DNA of 64,000 nucleotides from Nitrospirota bacterium (GTDB lineage: Bacteria > Nitrospirota > Thermodesulfovibrionia > Thermodesulfovibrionales > Dissulfurispiraceae), in NCBI GenBank assembly GCA_040752355.1, contig JBFMHE010000001.1, forward strand, positions 1-64,000, given 5' to 3'. Both the position numbers and the translations under genes were made by a program. Positions 31,165 to 39,172 of the stretch are shown here, piece by piece. The notes beneath the pieces were generated by a model. It was not told the DNA's origin. It did not search any database and saw nothing but the letters and a program-made list of their open reading frames with translations. Positions within the stretch are counted from its first letter, which is position 1. Each line of letters starts with the position of its first letter.

Positions 31165-31216
31165 TTTCCAATAGTTTGTTCCGATGCGCGACAGTCCAAT
31201 GATAGGTTATCCCTAT
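31165..31216 (-). promoter_or_regulatory. Two-part LysR-type operator upstream of yedF
   Basis: The palindrome ATAGGTTATCCCTAT (31202-31216, ATAGG-N5-CCTAT) lies 37 bases from a block starting TTTCCAAT (31165) that includes GTTCCGATG. The same two elements at the same spacing occur at 37622-37673. LysR regulators typically bind such a distal palindrome plus a promoter-proximal site. Confidence 0.7.
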
Positions 31217-31245
31217 GCGAGAGCGAGCGGCCGGGTACGAGAGCG

Positions 31246-32028
31246 CTATCCGAAAATGTCCATCCCGATCTTCACGGCGGTGCCGATGATGATGACGGCG
31301 AGCAGCCGGTTCAGAAAGCGGGTATCTGTTTTCCTGCCGATAGCGCCGCCGAAGCGCGCAGCCGGAACAGCTCCCAGCAGGAGGGCAAGGGCCATATGAA
31401 AGGGAACCTGGCCGGTGGCGATCTTCCCTGCCAGGCCTGCCGAGGATGAAAAGAGCCCGATCGCGAGCGTGCTCCCGAAGGCTACCCTGAGAGGAACCTT
31501 CAGTACGTAGAGGAGGAGGGGGATTATGATGAACGCGCCCCCCTGGCCCACCAGGCCGGTCAGAAACCCGATGCCAACGCCCATAACGACCGCCGTCGGT
31601 TTATGGAAGCGGACAGCCTCTTCGGTAAGGTCGTCCCGCGCATAGCTGCGCGGTATGAGCATCACTATCGAGGCGGCGAGGGCGAGGATGCCGAAGATGG
31701 ACAGCAAGAGCGTATCCGGCACTGCTGCGGAAACGAGAGAGCCGGCGAGCGACGAAAGAAAGAGAGAGAGCCCGAGGGTGACGACGAGCGGCTTGTGCAC
31801 CAGACGGTGTTTATGATAGTAGAGCATGGCGGCGAGGGCCGCGAAGAAGCCCTGTATCATCGTGAGGCCGGTGATGCTCTTTACGCCTATCGGGTCGAAT
31901 CCGAGGAGGGGAGGCACGTAGAGGAGCAGCGGGAACATGAGAATGCCCCCGCCTATCCCGAGCAGTCCTGAAAAGAAGCCGACGAGCGCGCCGGCAAGCA
32001 CGAGGAACAGGTACAAGGCAGCCGGCAT
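31246..32028 (-). CDS. TauE/SafE (TSUP) family sulfur-anion exporter
   Basis: This 260-residue membrane protein has about eight helices. The N-terminal LVGFFSGLLGIGGGILMFPL and the central GIGFLTGLVGQGGAFIIIPL are the two half-repeats of the TSUP family. Members move sulfite, sulfonates or related anions across the cytoplasmic membrane. The ATG immediately follows the selD stop (TAG-ATG), so the two are strongly coupled. Given the neighbours, selenium or sulfur oxyanions are plausible substrates, but this is inference. Confidence 0.87.
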   Translation of the reverse strand: MPAALYLFLVLAGALVGFFSGLLGIGGGILMFPLLLYVPPLLGFDPIGVKSITGLTMIQGFFAALAAMLYYHKHRLVHKPLVVTLGLSLFLSSLAGSLVSAAVPDTLLLSIFGILALAASIVMLIPRSYARDDLTEEAVRFHKPTAVVMGVGIGFLTGLVGQGGAFIIIPLLLYVLKVPLRVAFGSTLAIGLFSSSAGLAGKIATGQVPFHMALALLLGAVPAARFGGAIGRKTDTRFLNRLLAVIIIGTAVKIGMDIFG

Positions 32029-33075
32029 CTATTCCTCTACGATGATGCGCCTGTCGCTTTCGATCCCGGCATCGAGGATATCCCCGATATGCGCCGCCAG
32101 GATGCCCTCTCGTTGCAAACCGTCGACCAGCGCCTCTCTCCTCTCCCGGGGGACAAAGATGAGAAGGCCTCCCGAGGTCTGCGCATCGTTCATGAGGGCC
32201 TGTACAAAACCCGGAATCCCCGACGCCCACTGGACGGACGGCGCATATGTCTTCATATTGCCGCGTGTGCCCCCCGGGATGATGTCCTGCTCGGCCAGCC
32301 TCAATGCGTCGCTGAAAAAGGGTATCCGGCTTGCATGGAGCTTTGCTTTGCATTTGCTTGCCGTGAGCACTTCGTTCAGGTGACCTATCAGGCCGAAGCC
32401 GGTGATATCCGTTGCAGTGCTCACTCCCACTTCGAGCATGATCTCGCTCGCCTTCTTGTTGAGCGCTGCCATCGATGCGGTGAACTCTTCGACGGTCGCA
32501 GCGCTGCACCTGCCGGCTTTCACTCCCGTAGAGATAACGCCGGTGCCGATCTTCTTGGTGAGGATGAGGGCATCTCCGGGGCGGGCCTTGGTATTGTCGA
32601 GGATCCTGTCGGGATGGATGAGCCCCATCACCGTGTAGCCGAACTTCGGCTCCTTGTCTCTGATGGTGTGGCCTCCGATGATGGATACCCCGGCCTCGGC
32701 CATCTTGTCGATGCCGCCCTGCATGATCTTCCTCAGGGAGGGGAAGAATTCGGGCTGGCTCGGCAGCATCGCGACATTCAGCGCAACGACGGCCCGTCCT
32801 CCCATGGCCCAGACATCCGAAAGCGAATTCGCTGCGGAGATCGCGCCGTACCAATAAGGGTCATCGACAATAGGGGTGAAAAAGTCGGTGGTGAGGACCA
32901 CTGCAATTTCGTCGGTGATCCGGTACACTCCGGCGTCATCCGCATTCGCCGAACCGACCAGCACATTCCTATCCGTGATTGCAGGCAGCTGCCCCAGCAC
33001 CTGGGACAGGTCCGAAGGACTGAATTTCGCTGCTCAGCCGGCGCAGCTCGAAAGCTCGGTCAGTTTGATGTCCAT
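32029..33075 (-). CDS. selD: Selenophosphate synthase SelD, itself a selenoprotein (in-frame UGA)
   Basis: SelD makes selenophosphate from selenide and ATP. Read from the ATG at 33075-33073, the protein begins MDIKLTELSSCAGUAAKFSP. U is the TGA at 33036-33034 (codon 14), at the active-site position that is Cys or Sec in SelD. The frame then continues unbroken to 32029, 348 residues in all, the family length. Later motifs include VGSANADDAGVYRI, TDFFTPIVDDPYWYGAISAA, DVWAMGG, IIGGHTI and ATDITGFGLIGHL. GAGGAGG stands seven bases before the ATG. A GTG at 33000 gives a shorter frame that would lack the catalytic residue. Short hairpins follow the UGA. It lies between arsR and the TSUP gene in one operon. 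Confidence 0.93.
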
Positions 33076-33093
33076 CGTTATCCTCCTCTGTTG

Positions 33094-33435
33094 TTATCGT
33101 TTCCTTTCGCCCGGGTATTTCCCCTTCTTCGTTACCGGGCAGCACGCCGGAGCTGGCAGTTCCTCGAGATAATCTTTTTTAAGCACCTCGATGATATCGG
33201 GAATGATGGGGTCCCTCAGAAAGTAACATCTGAGCCTTCCATCGACGTAGTAGTCGATAGTCCCGTATCTCCGCAGGAGCGAGAGGTGCTGGGAGATGTT
33301 GGGCTGGCTGATCTCGAGAAACTCCTCGAAATCGCTGACGCACTTTACGCCCTTCGTCAGCTCTTCGAGTATATGTATGCGGGCAGGGTGAGCGATGATT
33401 TTCAGGAGCTCGATCTTTTTCCCGATGGACCGCAT
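33094..33435 (-). CDS. ArsR/SmtB-family transcriptional regulator
   Basis: This 113-residue winged-helix protein reads ELLKIIAHPARIHILEELTK, FLEISQPNISQHLSLLRRYG (recognition helix) and YYVDGRLRCYFLRDP. The tail contains APACCPVTKKG, a Cys pair that could bind a soft metal or metalloid or sense redox state. It stands directly upstream of selD (18 bases) and is preceded by an AT-rich palindrome, so it probably represses its own operon, including selD and the exporter. The ligand is unknown. Confidence 0.88.
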   Translation of the reverse strand: MRSIGKKIELLKIIAHPARIHILEELTKGVKCVSDFEEFLEISQPNISQHLSLLRRYGTIDYYVDGRLRCYFLRDPIIPDIIEVLKKDYLEELPAPACCPVTKKGKYPGERKR

Positions 33436-33456
33436 TCATTTCCCTCCGTGAGAAAG

Positions 33457-33482
33457 TATGCATATATAATAATATTTGCATA
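33457..33482. promoter_or_regulatory. AT-rich palindrome upstream of arsR, probable operator
   Basis: TATGCATATAT (33457-33467) and ATATTTGCATA (33472-33482) form an inverted repeat with one mismatch, 22 bases upstream of the arsR start. ArsR proteins bind such sites over their own promoter. Confidence 0.6.
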
Positions 33483-33682
33483 TAAAATGTCAAGGGTAAA
33501 TACAAGCTTCAAATGAGGCGAATCACGGTGCTATAGCTACCAGCTATGCTTTAGAAACCATTAATAGCTATTAACAATTGGACCGTAAAAGGGAAAATGC
33601 ATTATTCAATAAGAGCGATACCATTCTCTTGTGATCTGCACGGCCTCGATTGCGGTCTTTCCAATACCTTTCCGCAAGACCG

Positions 33683-34444
33683 TCATTTCTTAAGCTCTTC
33701 AAATCCAGCCTCTTTCCATTCGGCAAAGAGCGTCTGATAGATCTGTTTGTAATCCATCTTTATGAGCTTTCTGTACGCCATATAACTCCGGCTGCCGGTA
33801 TTGCAGTAGACGATGATCTTTTTCTCTTTGGGAAGTATGTCCTGTGCCGACGCAAAACGCTCCGCAGGAATGTTGATCGCGCCGGGGATACGGCCCTCCT
33901 TGTACTCCGAAGCATCTCTGACATCGACAAGAACGTAATCATTCTTGTTCTCATCGATCAATGCCTTCATGTCCGCCGGCTTCAGCTTTGTCGTTTCGAT
34001 CTTCCTGCCGTATTCCGCCCCGGCGACGATGGGGAGGTTCTTTTCTTCCCAGACCGGGAAGCCCTCATTGTAAATGACTATATTCGTGTAGCCGAGTGCT
34101 TCAGCTTTTTTAGCCGTCCTTTTGCTCTTGCCGCACTTCACCCCGTTGCAATAAAAGACCAGCTGAGCATTTTTGTCAGCGGGGAGGAGCGAAGTCAGAC
34201 TTTCGAAGCTCTTTTCGGGGATATTGATCGCAGTGATGATATGCGCTTCCTGATATTCCTCTTCGGTCCGCGCATCGATAAGGGTGAATGCCTTTTTCTC
34301 ATCGATCAACGCCTTCAGCTGTTCCGAGGTAATGGTTTGATAAGTGCTATCGGCAGCGAGAGACAATCCCGCCGGTATCGTGCAGAGGAGCACAAGAGAG
34401 ATGATGAGAACTTTTGTACGGAACGTCATTTTCGCTTCGAGCAT
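33683..34444 (-). CDS. Exported protein with two rhodanese domains
   Basis: This 253-residue protein has a signal peptide (about 1-31). The first rhodanese domain reads ITSEQLKALIDEKKAFTLID with the active-site loop CNGVKCGKS, and the second reads MKALIDENKNDYVLVDVRD with the loop CNTGSRSYM. Both catalytic cysteines are present. Rhodaneses pass sulfane sulfur or selenium between proteins, and E. coli YnjE, near ydjXYZ, is a multi-rhodanese sulfurtransferase. It lies 10 bases downstream of the transglutaminase gene, in the same direction. Confidence 0.88.
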   Translation of the reverse strand: MLEAKMTFRTKVLIISLVLLCTIPAGLSLAADSTYQTITSEQLKALIDEKKAFTLIDARTEEEYQEAHIITAINIPEKSFESLTSLLPADKNAQLVFYCNGVKCGKSKRTAKKAEALGYTNIVIYNEGFPVWEEKNLPIVAGAEYGRKIETTKLKPADMKALIDENKNDYVLVDVRDASEYKEGRIPGAINIPAERFASAQDILPKEKKIIVYCNTGSRSYMAYRKLIKMDYKQIYQTLFAEWKEAGFEELKK

Positions 34445-34454
34445 ATGCCCTCCT

Positions 34455-35477
34455 TTAGAGTTCCCTGAACGTAATCGTATAGCCTAGATTGAAGCCGAAC
34501 AGGTCCTCGTTCAGCGGTTTTCCATCGGCCTCTGCATAGGGATACATGAAATAGTTGAGTTTGTCGCCCTTTTGAGCCGGATTGAGGATGAGGTCTCTAC
34601 CAGTCTGATAGCCTATCCTGCTTTCGTCGAGGCCGCCGAAATAGTACTCGACGAGATCTTTTCCTTCTTTTACGTCGGTTATTTTTCTTTCAAGCATCGC
34701 CTTTCTCACATCGGAAGGATCGACCGGGACCCAGCCGTAGCCCGGCATATAGAACTCGGCCCAGCAATGCTGATTCCTGGTCATATCACCCTCTCTTCCT
34801 TTCGGCATGCGAATGCCGGAAATCTCGCGCGACGGTACGCTAACGCTCCGTGCAAGAGCAACATAGACGGAATGGATGTCGCCGCATTTGCCGCCCAGCG
34901 ATACAAGGAGCTTCTCGACTTCGCCGTAGCCGCAGCCTTTAATATTGGGATCGCGGTGCATGTTGTTGACGATCCAGTCATAAATGGCTCTCGACTTTGC
35001 AAGATTCGTCTTTTTCCCTTTTGTTATTTTTTCCGCCAGCTCTTTGACCTTTCCGCTCGTAGGGCCAAGGCTTGTCGGCTTGAGGTACTGGGCAAACTCT
35101 TCTTTGGAGAACAGCAGCTCTTTTTTAGGGAAATCTTTTTTGAGCGCTTCTTTCCGCTTTACTTTGATAGTGTATGTCAGTGTCCGCTCTTTTGAAGGGG
35201 TGTTCCATTCGGCATACAAGGCCATGTTGCCATATTCACCCTCTCTGTAAACGCCGCTGTGGGCAAAGTTGCCGGTGACTTTGATATCTTCGACGGTCTG
35301 ATTCTCATCCGAAACGGGGTAGGGCACCCAGAGCCGTACCTCTTTTGCATCAGCCGGCGCGTTCAGGTTGAACTGAATGGTTACCTCGCCGGTCCGCTCT
35401 TTTGCTATGCATAGACCGGGAAGGGATACCACGAGTGCTACTAATACTGCCCAATACAAAACTCTCATACTGCGCAT
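34455..35477 (-). CDS. Exported transglutaminase-like protein
   Basis: This 340-residue protein has a signal peptide (VLYWAVLVALVVSLPGLCIA). The transglutaminase-like core has the Cys-His-Asp triad in GGKCGDIHSVYVALARS, NQHCWAEFYMPGYGWVPVDPSD. Family members act as cysteine proteases or crosslinkers, or are inactive. The role beside the rhodanese and the double-cubane reductase is unknown. The start has alternatives (MRSM or the next Met). Confidence 0.83.
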   Translation of the reverse strand: MRSMRVLYWAVLVALVVSLPGLCIAKERTGEVTIQFNLNAPADAKEVRLWVPYPVSDENQTVEDIKVTGNFAHSGVYREGEYGNMALYAEWNTPSKERTLTYTIKVKRKEALKKDFPKKELLFSKEEFAQYLKPTSLGPTSGKVKELAEKITKGKKTNLAKSRAIYDWIVNNMHRDPNIKGCGYGEVEKLLVSLGGKCGDIHSVYVALARSVSVPSREISGIRMPKGREGDMTRNQHCWAEFYMPGYGWVPVDPSDVRKAMLERKITDVKEGKDLVEYYFGGLDESRIGYQTGRDLILNPAQKGDKLNYFMYPYAEADGKPLNEDLFGFNLGYTITFREL

Positions 35478-35495
35478 TGTTACTCCTCCTCAGTT

Positions 35496-36254
35496 TTATA
35501 CAATATCTTCCATCAGTGACGAGCCATACAGGGCCGCGCCGATAGCTCCTACTACATCTGGTTGCGGCGGCACAAATACGCGAATGCCGAGCCTTTCCTG
35601 CAGCAACGCGGCAATGCAGGGATTCTTTGCCACTCCTCCCGAAAAAACGATAGTGTCGTCATAACCGACACGATGCAGCATACCGATAAGACGATCAACT
35701 ACTGAGAGATGCACTGCTTTTGCAATGTCCCGTACGTCAGTACCGTGATTCTTGAGCGATATGACCTCGGACTCCGCAAATACAGTACACATGCTGTTGA
35801 TCTTGAACTCTCCCTTTGCCTTGAGCGCTTCAGGGCCGAATTCTGCAAGTGAGAATCCTAGGCCTGAGGCCATGATCTCGAGAAACCTACCGGTTCCGGC
35901 AGCGCACTTGTCATTCATCTGGAAATTGAGCAATTTGCCGTTACTATCGAGAGAGATTACTTTCGAATCCTGTCCGCCTACATCAAGGACAGTACGGCAT
36001 TCGGGGAAGAAATAACGGGCACCAAGTGCATGTGCCTTGATCTCAGTAATCACCTCCTGTGCGAAATGCTTTTGAGCGAGGTGTCGCCCGTAGCCGGTAG
36101 CTACGATCTTTTTCGGATGGTACTTTTTGATCATCTCGAGTGATTGGTGATGGGGATCGAATCCGCTCTCGGCAATCTGGCAGTCCTGCAGCCGCCCTTC
36201 GTCAAGGGCGGCTGCCTTTATGGTACGTGAGCCTAAATCAATGCCGACGATCAT
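35496..36254 (-). CDS. BadF/HgdC-type ATPase, activase of the double-cubane reductase
   Basis: This 252-residue ASKHA-fold ATPase starts MIVGIDLGSRTIKAAALDEG. It has GGQDSKVI, the cluster-ligating cysteines in FQMNDKCAAGTGRFLE and NSMCTVFAESEVISL, and a later GGVAKNPCIAALL. In the family a homodimer with a bridging 4Fe-4S cluster uses ATP to push electrons to its partner at very low potential. It lies one base behind the reductase gene, confirming the pair. Confidence 0.93.
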   Translation of the reverse strand: MIVGIDLGSRTIKAAALDEGRLQDCQIAESGFDPHHQSLEMIKKYHPKKIVATGYGRHLAQKHFAQEVITEIKAHALGARYFFPECRTVLDVGGQDSKVISLDSNGKLLNFQMNDKCAAGTGRFLEIMASGLGFSLAEFGPEALKAKGEFKINSMCTVFAESEVISLKNHGTDVRDIAKAVHLSVVDRLIGMLHRVGYDDTIVFSGGVAKNPCIAALLQERLGIRVFVPPQPDVVGAIGAALYGSSLMEDIV

Positions 36255-36255
36255 A

Positions 36256-37551
36256 CTATCCTTTTATCTGCTCCAGGAATGCCTCGATCCTGGTCTGGAG
36301 TTGACCGACATCTTCCGGTGAGTAGTCGGATTCAATGGCGAGGAATGGAATTCCCTCCCTCTCGCACATCTCCTTCAACTTGATTGCCTCGATGTTATAG
36401 GTATGACAGAACTGGAGACAGTAGTGGACAATGCCTTGTGCCCCTGATTCCTTGTGCTCCTTCAGCACCTGATCGACCCTGTCATTGTTCGGGGTGAAGC
36501 AGGAGCAATCTATTTTCATGTAACGTTCGGTCAGGGCTTCGATCTGTGTATCGAGGTCGTTTGCATTTTCGTCCATAAGATCTTTGTAATACCGCGTGCC
36601 GATGCAGCTCTCGTCATTGACAACAATGCCGCCGGCGTTCTCAACGATGTTGTGGATTTTCCAGTTGGGCATTGCCATAGGTGTTCCTGAGACCAGCACG
36701 CGGGGAGTCTTGGCCGGAGCGACCGATATCCCTTTTTTGACCCGCTCGTCGAGCTCGTCACAGAGGGCATTCACCTTTTCAGCGAACCGTACCGGATTGT
36801 CGTAGAAAGCGATCTGCTCGATGAGGAGCACATCCTTGCCGCTGATAGGCGAGGGGTTATGGTGCTGGAGCTTGTTCAGCCGCTGCAATGCTCTGCGCTT
36901 GTTATTCATTATTTTGACTGCTTCTGAAACAGCCTCTGCGGTAATCGACTTGCCGGTGACTTTTTCCATCTGTGCCTTGAAGTCTTTCACTTCTTCTACC
37001 CACAGCGTTTTATCCCTTTTCCGTTTCATCTGCGGTATCTCCATCACATACGTCGGCACTTCGCGGTCGAGGAGCTCCCACGTCTTCTTCTTCGCGTCGC
37101 AGGTCGTTTCGCCATAAACGAAATCCACCGACTGGAAGTAAGGACATACTTTCGCCACCTTGAAGCCGTAGGCGGATTTGACCATAGGGCAGATGTTTCT
37201 CGGCAGCACCTTTTCCGCATCCGGAATGGGCCCGGGCGAGCCGCCGCAGAGACCGAGGCAGATGCCGCCGGCGGCGATCACGAGCTCTTCGGGTACATAG
37301 ACGCAGAAGGTGCCGACCACCGGGCTCCCCTGCTTTTTCGCATCGAGGATCTCCCTCACCCTCCCGCCGTGGATCTCGGAGACGATCCAGTCGAAGTAGC
37401 CCATGCCTTTCGGCCGGTTGTTCTGGAAGAGAAAGGCCTTCTGATACACGTCTCCCAGCACGCAGCGCATCTTCTCGAAGCGCTCCACATCCATGCCGAG
37501 CTCATGCCACATATCCTTGTACTGCTTGATCTCAAATGCCGCAGTCTCCAT
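36256..37551 (-). CDS. Double-cubane-cluster anaerobic reductase (HgdB-like)
   Basis: This 431-residue protein is of the 2-hydroxyacyl-CoA dehydratase D-subunit family. It has VVGTFCVYVPEELVIAAGGI, NICPMVKSAYGFKV, FVYGETTCDAKKKTWELLDR, EVSGTP-like VLVSGTPMAMP, and FCHTYNIEAIKLKEMCEREG. It stands with its activase alone, without the second dehydratase subunit, which is the arrangement of double-cubane cluster proteins. Those reduce small, hard substrates with activase-supplied electrons. The selenium-type operator upstream and the LysR gene beyond it suggest a role in selenium or sulfur chemistry. Confidence 0.9.
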   Translation of the reverse strand: METAAFEIKQYKDMWHELGMDVERFEKMRCVLGDVYQKAFLFQNNRPKGMGYFDWIVSEIHGGRVREILDAKKQGSPVVGTFCVYVPEELVIAAGGICLGLCGGSPGPIPDAEKVLPRNICPMVKSAYGFKVAKVCPYFQSVDFVYGETTCDAKKKTWELLDREVPTYVMEIPQMKRKRDKTLWVEEVKDFKAQMEKVTGKSITAEAVSEAVKIMNNKRRALQRLNKLQHHNPSPISGKDVLLIEQIAFYDNPVRFAEKVNALCDELDERVKKGISVAPAKTPRVLVSGTPMAMPNWKIHNIVENAGGIVVNDESCIGTRYYKDLMDENANDLDTQIEALTERYMKIDCSCFTPNNDRVDQVLKEHKESGAQGIVHYCLQFCHTYNIEAIKLKEMCEREGIPFLAIESDYSPEDVGQLQTRIEAFLEQIKG

Positions 37552-37621
37552 ACACCCTCCTCGTCATTACGATGCAGCATGATGCCGCAGTCTTATAACG
37601 ATAGCTCCCGAAAAACGGACA

Positions 37622-37673
37622 TTTCCAATTGTTAGTTCCGATGGCGCGCGCGTGATTTATAGGTATTGCCTAT
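37622..37673 (-). promoter_or_regulatory. Two-part LysR-type operator upstream of the double-cubane reductase
   Basis: ATAGGTATTGCCTAT (37659-37673) is the same ATAGG-N5-CCTAT palindrome as at 31202. A block starting TTTCCAAT at 37622 with GTTCCGATG follows at the same 37-base offset. It lies between the reductase gene and the LysR gene. Confidence 0.72.
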
Positions 37674-37693
37674 TGAAGATGCTAGTTCGGGAA

Positions 37694-38602
37694 TTACAGA
37701 TGCGCTTTGATGTGCTCCAGGAAGAGCGCGTAGGGGAGGGGAAGCGTTCGCTTTTTGTGCGAGACGATATAGAATTTACGATTCATTTGTATATCGGGCA
37801 CCTTGATCTCTTTGAGCGTGCGGTGTTTGAGCTCGTCGGTGACCGCGAATCGCGATATGATCGTAATGCCCAGCCCCTCCTTGACCGCCTGTTTCACCGC
37901 ATCGGTCGAGCCGAAGATGCCGGCGATCCTGAGCTGTTCTCTATCGATTCCTTTCTGCTCGAGTATGCGTTCCACTTCTTTGCGGGTCCCCGATCCCTCC
38001 TCCCTGAAGAGCATCGGGAAGGTGACGAGCTCCTCGAGCCGAAGCGTGTTCCCTTTGATGAGGGAGGGCGCGGCGATAACGACCAGGTCATCGTCCAGCA
38101 GGGGATGGAACGCCAGGTGTCCGTCGTTCTGCTTCGCACCGACGACACCGACGAGCAGCTCGTGCTTCATCACCTTGTCGATGATATCTTTCGAGTCGGT
38201 GATGACGACCGTGAAGGAGACCGAGGGATGCTTTTCCTTGAAGCCGGCGATGAGACGGGGCATCAGGTAGGTGCCGGGGATGGTGCTCGCGCCGACCACC
38301 AGCTCGCCCGAGATCTCTTTCTTCAGCCGGCTGAAGGTCTCTTTGAGCGCGCTTACCCTCTCGAGAATAGTGAGGGCGTGGTTGTAGAGGACATCGGCCT
38401 CTTTGGTCGGTATGATCGTACGGCCCAGGCGGTCGAAGAGCCTGCACTCGAGCTCTTCTTCCAGGGTCTTTATATGATCGCTGATCGTCGGCTGGGTGAG
38501 GTAAAGCTGTTCCGAGGCCTTGGAAAAGCTCCTGTTCTTGTAGACCGATACGAATACCCTGAGCTGGTGCACATCCATAGCGGTCATTGTAGCATATTTC
38601 AT
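37694..38602 (-). CDS. LysR-family regulator of the selenium-metabolism-associated type
   Basis: This 302-residue protein starts at 38602, where GGAGGAG precedes the ATG. A longer frame reaches 38653 but has no ribosome binding site. The winged helix is LRVFVSVYKNRSFSKASEQL, YLTQPTISDHIKTLEEELEC. The effector domain follows CysB/CysL-like lines (LVVGASTIPGTYLMPRLI, MLFREEGSGTRKEVERIL). Regulators with this profile are commonly annotated as selenium metabolism-associated LysR. It probably acts on the two identical operators upstream of yedF and of the reductase, one of which lies 20 bases from its own stop. Confidence 0.88.
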   Translation of the reverse strand: MKYATMTAMDVHQLRVFVSVYKNRSFSKASEQLYLTQPTISDHIKTLEEELECRLFDRLGRTIIPTKEADVLYNHALTILERVSALKETFSRLKKEISGELVVGASTIPGTYLMPRLIAGFKEKHPSVSFTVVITDSKDIIDKVMKHELLVGVVGAKQNDGHLAFHPLLDDDLVVIAAPSLIKGNTLRLEELVTFPMLFREEGSGTRKEVERILEQKGIDREQLRIAGIFGSTDAVKQAVKEGLGITIISRFAVTDELKHRTLKEIKVPDIQMNRKFYIVSHKKRTLPLPYALFLEHIKAHL

Positions 38603-38660
38603 CAAGGCTCCTCCGCGGGCTCTCCGGCCAAAGCCCCCTTGATACCCGATCATGCACGTC

Positions 38661-38710
38661 CTCCTGCGGAAGCAGGAGCGATTGACTCTTCAACGCAAAT
38701 TTGGTAGGGT
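38661..38710 (+). promoter_or_regulatory. Hairpin and probable promoter of the metal-uptake cluster
   Basis: TTGACT (38682-38687) and TAGGGT (38705-38710) are 17 bases apart, with TTGG just before the -10. A hairpin CTCCTGC-GGAA-GCAGGAG lies just upstream (38661-38678) and could end transcription from the left weakly or serve as an operator. Confidence 0.45.
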
Positions 38711-38716
38711 TTCACA

Positions 38717-39013
38717 ATGAAACCGGCAGCCCTGACTATGCTCGTTGTCCTGTGCGCCACATCGTTCGTCCCGTTCACCTGTGTGCGCCCCTACCCCTTT
38801 GCCGACGGCGAGCATGCCGCATCCATCGCGATGCTCGATGTCTGTCACGCCAACGGTACCGGTATAGTGCCCGCTTCTGACATGCCCTGTATCAGCAATG
38901 GGTTTGCTTGTACGGCTGTTCATCTGAACGTCTTTGTTTCTGCCTTTGCTGTGCCGTCCTTATTAAAACCGTTTCTCATACCCAGCTCGAAAGAGCGTCC
39001 CCCGCAAGCGTAA
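38717..39013 (+). CDS. Small exported cysteine-containing protein ahead of a TonB receptor
   Basis: This 98-residue protein begins with a signal-like segment MKPAALTMLVVLCATSFVPF. The mature part contains four scattered cysteines (in FTCVRP, DVCHAN, MPCISN, FACTAV). No family is recognised. Its position directly behind a probable promoter and before a TonB-dependent receptor suggests a role in the same uptake system, perhaps metal binding. The gene could also be a spurious frame, as no homologue pattern is visible. Confidence 0.45.
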   Translation: MKPAALTMLVVLCATSFVPFTCVRPYPFADGEHAASIAMLDVCHANGTGIVPASDMPCISNGFACTAVHLNVFVSAFAVPSLLKPFLIPSSKERPPQA

Positions 39014-39172
39014 CTGTCAGCTCCGGCATCACTCCTTTTGTAAACAGCAATCGATGCATCGGGCGTGTCCTGTGCTGCTGGGCGCATCCGTTGCAGGGGT
39101 GATGCTGCGAGAGCTGCGCCCGCACAGCCGTTCCGTTTACGTAGCAACCTGAAAAAAAGATAAGGGGGACGT

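Noticed and set aside
32998-33000. GTG at 33000 as the selD start
   Set aside because: It would remove the catalytic Cys/Sec segment. The frame continues upstream through a UGA to an ATG with a strong ribosome binding site and typical SelD sequence.
33565-33585. Third copy of the LysR operator upstream of arsR
   Set aside because: TTAACAATTGGACC resembles part of the proximal block, but its orientation is opposite and the ATAGG-N5-CCTAT palindrome is missing.
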